In this document: positions 6,189 to 8,153 of the stretch, in pieces
Layout: every line of letters begins with the position of its first letter
Position numbering within the stretch: the first letter of the stretch is position 1
NCBI GenBank assembly: GCA_040508515.1
Contig: JBEVMS010000336.1
Location: 1 to 8,153, forward strand
DNA length: 8,153 nucleotides
From: JBEVMS01 sp040508515
Lineage (GTDB): Bacteria; Pseudomonadota; Gammaproteobacteria; Xanthomonadales; Rhodanobacteraceae
Reading direction: 5' to 3'
Position numbers and translations under genes: made by a program
Notes under the pieces: model-generated
Databases searched by the model: none
Told to the model about the DNA's origin: nothing
The model's input: the letters and a program-made list of their open reading frames with translations, nothing else

Positions 6189-7574
6189 TCAATCGAACAG
6201 CTTGCCCGGGTTGAGCACACCGTTGGGATCGAATACCCGACGCAGGCCGCGCATCAGTGCGATTTCCGCTGTGCTGCGGGTGGAATCCAGATAGGCCTTC
6301 TTGACCAGGCCGATGCCGTGTTCGGCCGAAATGCTGCCGCCGTGGCGCTGCAAGGTGGCCGCCAGCCGTTTGGTGACGTGCTCGCATTGCGCGATGAACT
6401 CGGCATCGGCCAGCGCGGCGGGCTTCAGCACATTGATATGCAGGTTGCCATCGCCGATGTGGCCGAACCAGATCACTTCGAACTGCGGGTACTCGCGCGT
6501 CAACAGCGTCTGCATCTCGTGCAGAAACGCCGGCACCGCGCTGATCCGCACCGAGATGTCGTTCTTGTACGGCTTGTGCGGCGCTAGGCTCTCGGTGATG
6601 CCTTCGCGCAGGCGCCACAACGCAGCGGCTTGCGCTTCGCTCTGCGCGATCACGCCATCGACGATCCAGCCCTGCTCGGCGCCGTGCTCGAACGCGGCCA
6701 GCGCCGCTTCCTGCGCGCGCTCGTCGGGCGCGTCGAACTCGGTCACCACGTAATAGGGATGCTCGCCGTCGATCGCGCGCTGCGCACCGTGCGCCAGTAC
6801 GTGGTTGAGCGCCAACTCGGTGAAAAATTCGAACGCCTGCAGTTTCAGCCGCGCCTGGAAACTCTGGAACACCTGCATCAAGGCATCCATGTCCGGCAGT
6901 GCCAGCAGCATCACCTGCGAGCGCGGCGGCGGGTCGGTGAGTTTGAGTGTGGCTTCCACCACGATGCCCAAACTGCCTTCCGAGCCGATCATCAGGTGAC
7001 GCAAATCGTAGCCGCTGGAATTTTTGATCAGCCCACGATTGAGTTCGAGCAGTTCGCCATTGCCGGCGACCGCGCGCAAGCCGGCGATCCACTCGCGCGT
7101 GTTGCCGTAGCGGATCACCCGGATGCCGCCAGCGTTGGTGGCGATGTTGCCGCCGATAGAGCAGGAACCGCGCGCGGCGAAATCCACCGGATAGAACAAC
7201 CCGTGCGCCGCCGCCTCGCGCTGCACCGTTTCCAACGCGATGCCCGGTTGCACGGTGAGGGTGCGATCGATCGCATCGAAGGCCAGCACGCGGTTCATTC
7301 GCTCCAGGCTAAGCACCAGTTCGCCGTGCGCGGCGACCGCGCCGCCGGACAAGCCGGTGCGCCCACCGGAGGGTACCAAGGCAATGGCGAACTCGTTGGC
7401 CCAGCGCACGATCGCCTGCACGTCTTCGACGCTGGCCGGCAATGCGATCGCCAGCGGCGCCGGCGTCCAACGCCGGGTCCAATCGCGCCCGTAGTGCTCC
7501 AGTTCGGCCGGCTGGTGCAACAGCCGCAGCGTAGGCAAGCGGCGACTCAGTTCGGCTAGCGCGGTGGGATTCAT
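6189..7574 (-). CDS. FAD-linked oxidase, D-2-hydroxyglutarate/D-lactate dehydrogenase family
   Basis: A 461-residue VAO/PCMH-fold flavoenzyme of the GlcD/D2HGDH group, which oxidises D-2-hydroxy acids to 2-oxo acids. FAD-binding part: PSGGRTGLSGGAV (68-80), SIGGNIATNAGG (139-150), YGNTREW (156-162) and SSGYDLRHLMIGSEGSLG (186-203). C-terminal part: FGHIGDGNLHIN (370-381) and SAEHGIG (416-422); His372, His379 and Glu418 correspond to the zinc-binding triad of human D2HGDH. It ends in the usual NPGKLFD. The length fits single-subunit enzymes, without the Fe-S half of the YdiJ-like forms. The ATG at 7574-7572 follows GGAG by five bases; an upstream frame extension of 49 codons looks unlike the family. 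Its divergent neighbour is serA, whose product can make D-2-hydroxyglutarate, so D-2-hydroxyglutarate is the best guess over D-lactate or glycolate. The electron acceptor (ETF or quinone) is not visible here. Confidence 0.93.
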   Translation of the reverse strand: MNPTALAELSRRLPTLRLLHQPAELEHYGRDWTRRWTPAPLAIALPASVEDVQAIVRWANEFAIALVPSGGRTGLSGGAVAAHGELVLSLERMNRVLAFDAIDRTLTVQPGIALETVQREAAAHGLFYPVDFAARGSCSIGGNIATNAGGIRVIRYGNTREWIAGLRAVAGNGELLELNRGLIKNSSGYDLRHLMIGSEGSLGIVVEATLKLTDPPPRSQVMLLALPDMDALMQVFQSFQARLKLQAFEFFTELALNHVLAHGAQRAIDGEHPYYVVTEFDAPDERAQEAALAAFEHGAEQGWIVDGVIAQSEAQAAALWRLREGITESLAPHKPYKNDISVRISAVPAFLHEMQTLLTREYPQFEVIWFGHIGDGNLHINVLKPAALADAEFIAQCEHVTKRLAATLQRHGGSISAEHGIGLVKKAYLDSTRSTAEIALMRGLRRVFDPNGVLNPGKLFD

Positions 7575-7697
7575 GACAGCTCCAACGGTGGGCCGTCCAG
7601 CCTGCCAGCGCGATCGAGTAGCGTCCAGTGCTGCTCCGCCGCAGCATGCCGCGCATCTGGCATAGTGCCGCTGCCGACTTTTTTGACATCCAGGCCC
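7575..7697. promoter_or_regulatory. Divergent promoter region of the FAD oxidase and serA
   Basis: This short 123-base region must carry both promoters, so a regulator bound here could act on both genes. CATAGT at 7661-7666 is a fair -10 for serA, but no matching -35 is seen. The dyad TGCTGC-TCCGCC-GCAGCA (7629-7646) lies in the middle. The serA ribosome site is poor (CCAGG, 7690-7694). The oxidase site GGAG, on the minus strand, lies five bases before its ATG. Confidence 0.4.
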
Positions 7698-8153
7698 ATG
7701 AAGACCTCGTATCCCAAGCAAGACATCAAAGTGCTATTGCTGGAAGGCGTCAGCCGCAGCGCGGTGGACGCCTTTCAGCGCGCCGGTTACAGCCAGGTCG
7801 AACTGCACGAAAAATCACTTTCCGAAGCGATGCTCAAAGAACGCATCGCCGACGCGCACATCGTCGGCATCCGCTCGCGCACGCATCTGAGCGCCGAGGT
7901 GCTGCAACACGCCAAGCGTTTGATCGCGGTGGGCTGCTTCTGCATCGGCACCAACCAGGTCGATCTGGAAGCGGCCGAAACGCTGGGCGTGCCGGTCTTC
8001 AACGCGCCCTACTCCAACACCCGCAGCGTGGCCGAATTGGTATTGGCTGAGACGATCATGCTGCTGCGTGGGATTCCGCAGAAAAACGCGCTCTGCCATC
8101 GCGGCGGCTGGACCAAATCGGCCGCCGGCAGCTTCGAGGCGCGCGACAAGGTG
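7698..8153 (+). CDS. serA: D-3-phosphoglycerate dehydrogenase, partial (N-terminal 152 residues)
   Basis: The first enzyme of serine synthesis, oxidising 3-phosphoglycerate to 3-phosphohydroxypyruvate with NAD+ in the cytoplasm. The fragment follows E. coli SerA closely: DIKVLLLEGV (9-18), IRSRTHL (58-64), the substrate loop region VGCFCIGTNQVDL (78-90), FNAPYSNTRSVAEL (101-114), LLLRGIP-like segment near 122-127, and AAGSFEARDK (142-151). The NAD-binding Rossmann motif, the catalytic Arg/Glu/His set and the C-terminal ACT domain that senses serine would lie beyond the right edge; E. coli SerA is 410 residues. The ATG at 7698 gives MKTSYPKQDIK, in step with related SerA N-termini, although the ribosome site is weak. 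SerA enzymes can also reduce 2-oxoglutarate to D-2-hydroxyglutarate, which ties it to the divergent oxidase. Confidence 0.96.
   Translation, partial: MKTSYPKQDIKVLLLEGVSRSAVDAFQRAGYSQVELHEKSLSEAMLKERIADAHIVGIRSRTHLSAEVLQHAKRLIAVGCFCIGTNQVDLEAAETLGVPVFNAPYSNTRSVAELVLAETIMLLRGIPQKNALCHRGGWTKSAAGSFEARDKV

Noticed and set aside
6630..7559. 309-codon plus-strand open frame opposite the FAD oxidase
   Set aside because: It is the antisense shadow of a gene with full family motifs, and its own translation has no recognisable domain.
7683..7688. Perfect TTGACA hexamer as a -35 box for serA
   Set aside because: It lies only nine bases before the serA ATG, so its -10 would fall inside the coding region, where no good -10 exists and no plausible later start is near.
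7575..7721. 49-codon N-terminal extension of the FAD oxidase
   Set aside because: It is Cys/Arg-rich and unlike the family, runs across the serA start, and the internal ATG at 7574 has a ribosome site.
1..8153. CRISPR array, tRNA, rRNA, insertion sequence or prophage signal
   Set aside because: I looked for regular direct repeats, clover-leaf-like arms, transposase motifs and terminal repeats and saw none.

Overview
The window looks like ordinary chromosomal housekeeping DNA from a high-GC gammaproteobacterium, most likely of the Xanthomonadales/Lysobacterales (Xanthomonas, Dyella, Rhodanobacter and relatives). The reasons are the Xanthomonas-type proline iminopeptidase, the look of the SerA N-terminus, the strong G/C third-position bias and the weak -35/-10 boxes. 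This placement is inference from protein resemblance. I see no mobile element, CRISPR array, tRNA, rRNA or phage gene.

Layout, left to right: (1) the 5' two-thirds or more of an ABC-transporter ATP-binding gene on the minus strand, running off the left edge; (2) a 248-base divergent promoter region with a perfect ATGAC-N4-GTCAT dyad and an AT-rich island; (3) a divergent class III (PLP) aminotransferase on the plus strand; (4) a 363-base gene-free stretch; (5) upp, uracil phosphoribosyltransferase, plus strand, followed at once by a perfect 11-bp hairpin; (6) pip, proline iminopeptidase, minus strand, convergent with upp; (7) a divergent intergenic region and galP, a GalP-type sugar/proton symporter, plus strand; (8) a strong bidirectional terminator; (9) a D-2-hydroxyglutarate dehydrogenase-like FAD oxidase, minus strand, convergent with galP; (10) the first 152 codons of serA, plus strand, divergent from the oxidase and cut by the right edge.

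Every gene is separated from its neighbours by its own intergenic region, and strands alternate (-,+,+,-,+,-,+). Inside the window there is no evident multi-gene operon. The ABC gene may head one that continues to the left.

The clearest functional link is the divergent pair at the right end. SerA-type 3-phosphoglycerate dehydrogenases can reduce 2-oxoglutarate to D-2-hydroxyglutarate, and D-2-hydroxyglutarate dehydrogenase re-oxidises that product. Upp (uracil salvage), Pip (peptide turnover) and GalP (hexose uptake) look like stand-alone functions. The least understood gene is the aminotransferase at 1037-2536, which keeps the class III fold signatures but departs from the family consensus around its cofactor site. 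I found no convincing new multi-gene system. The most useful leads are that aminotransferase, the dyad at 863-876, and the oxidase/serA pairing.
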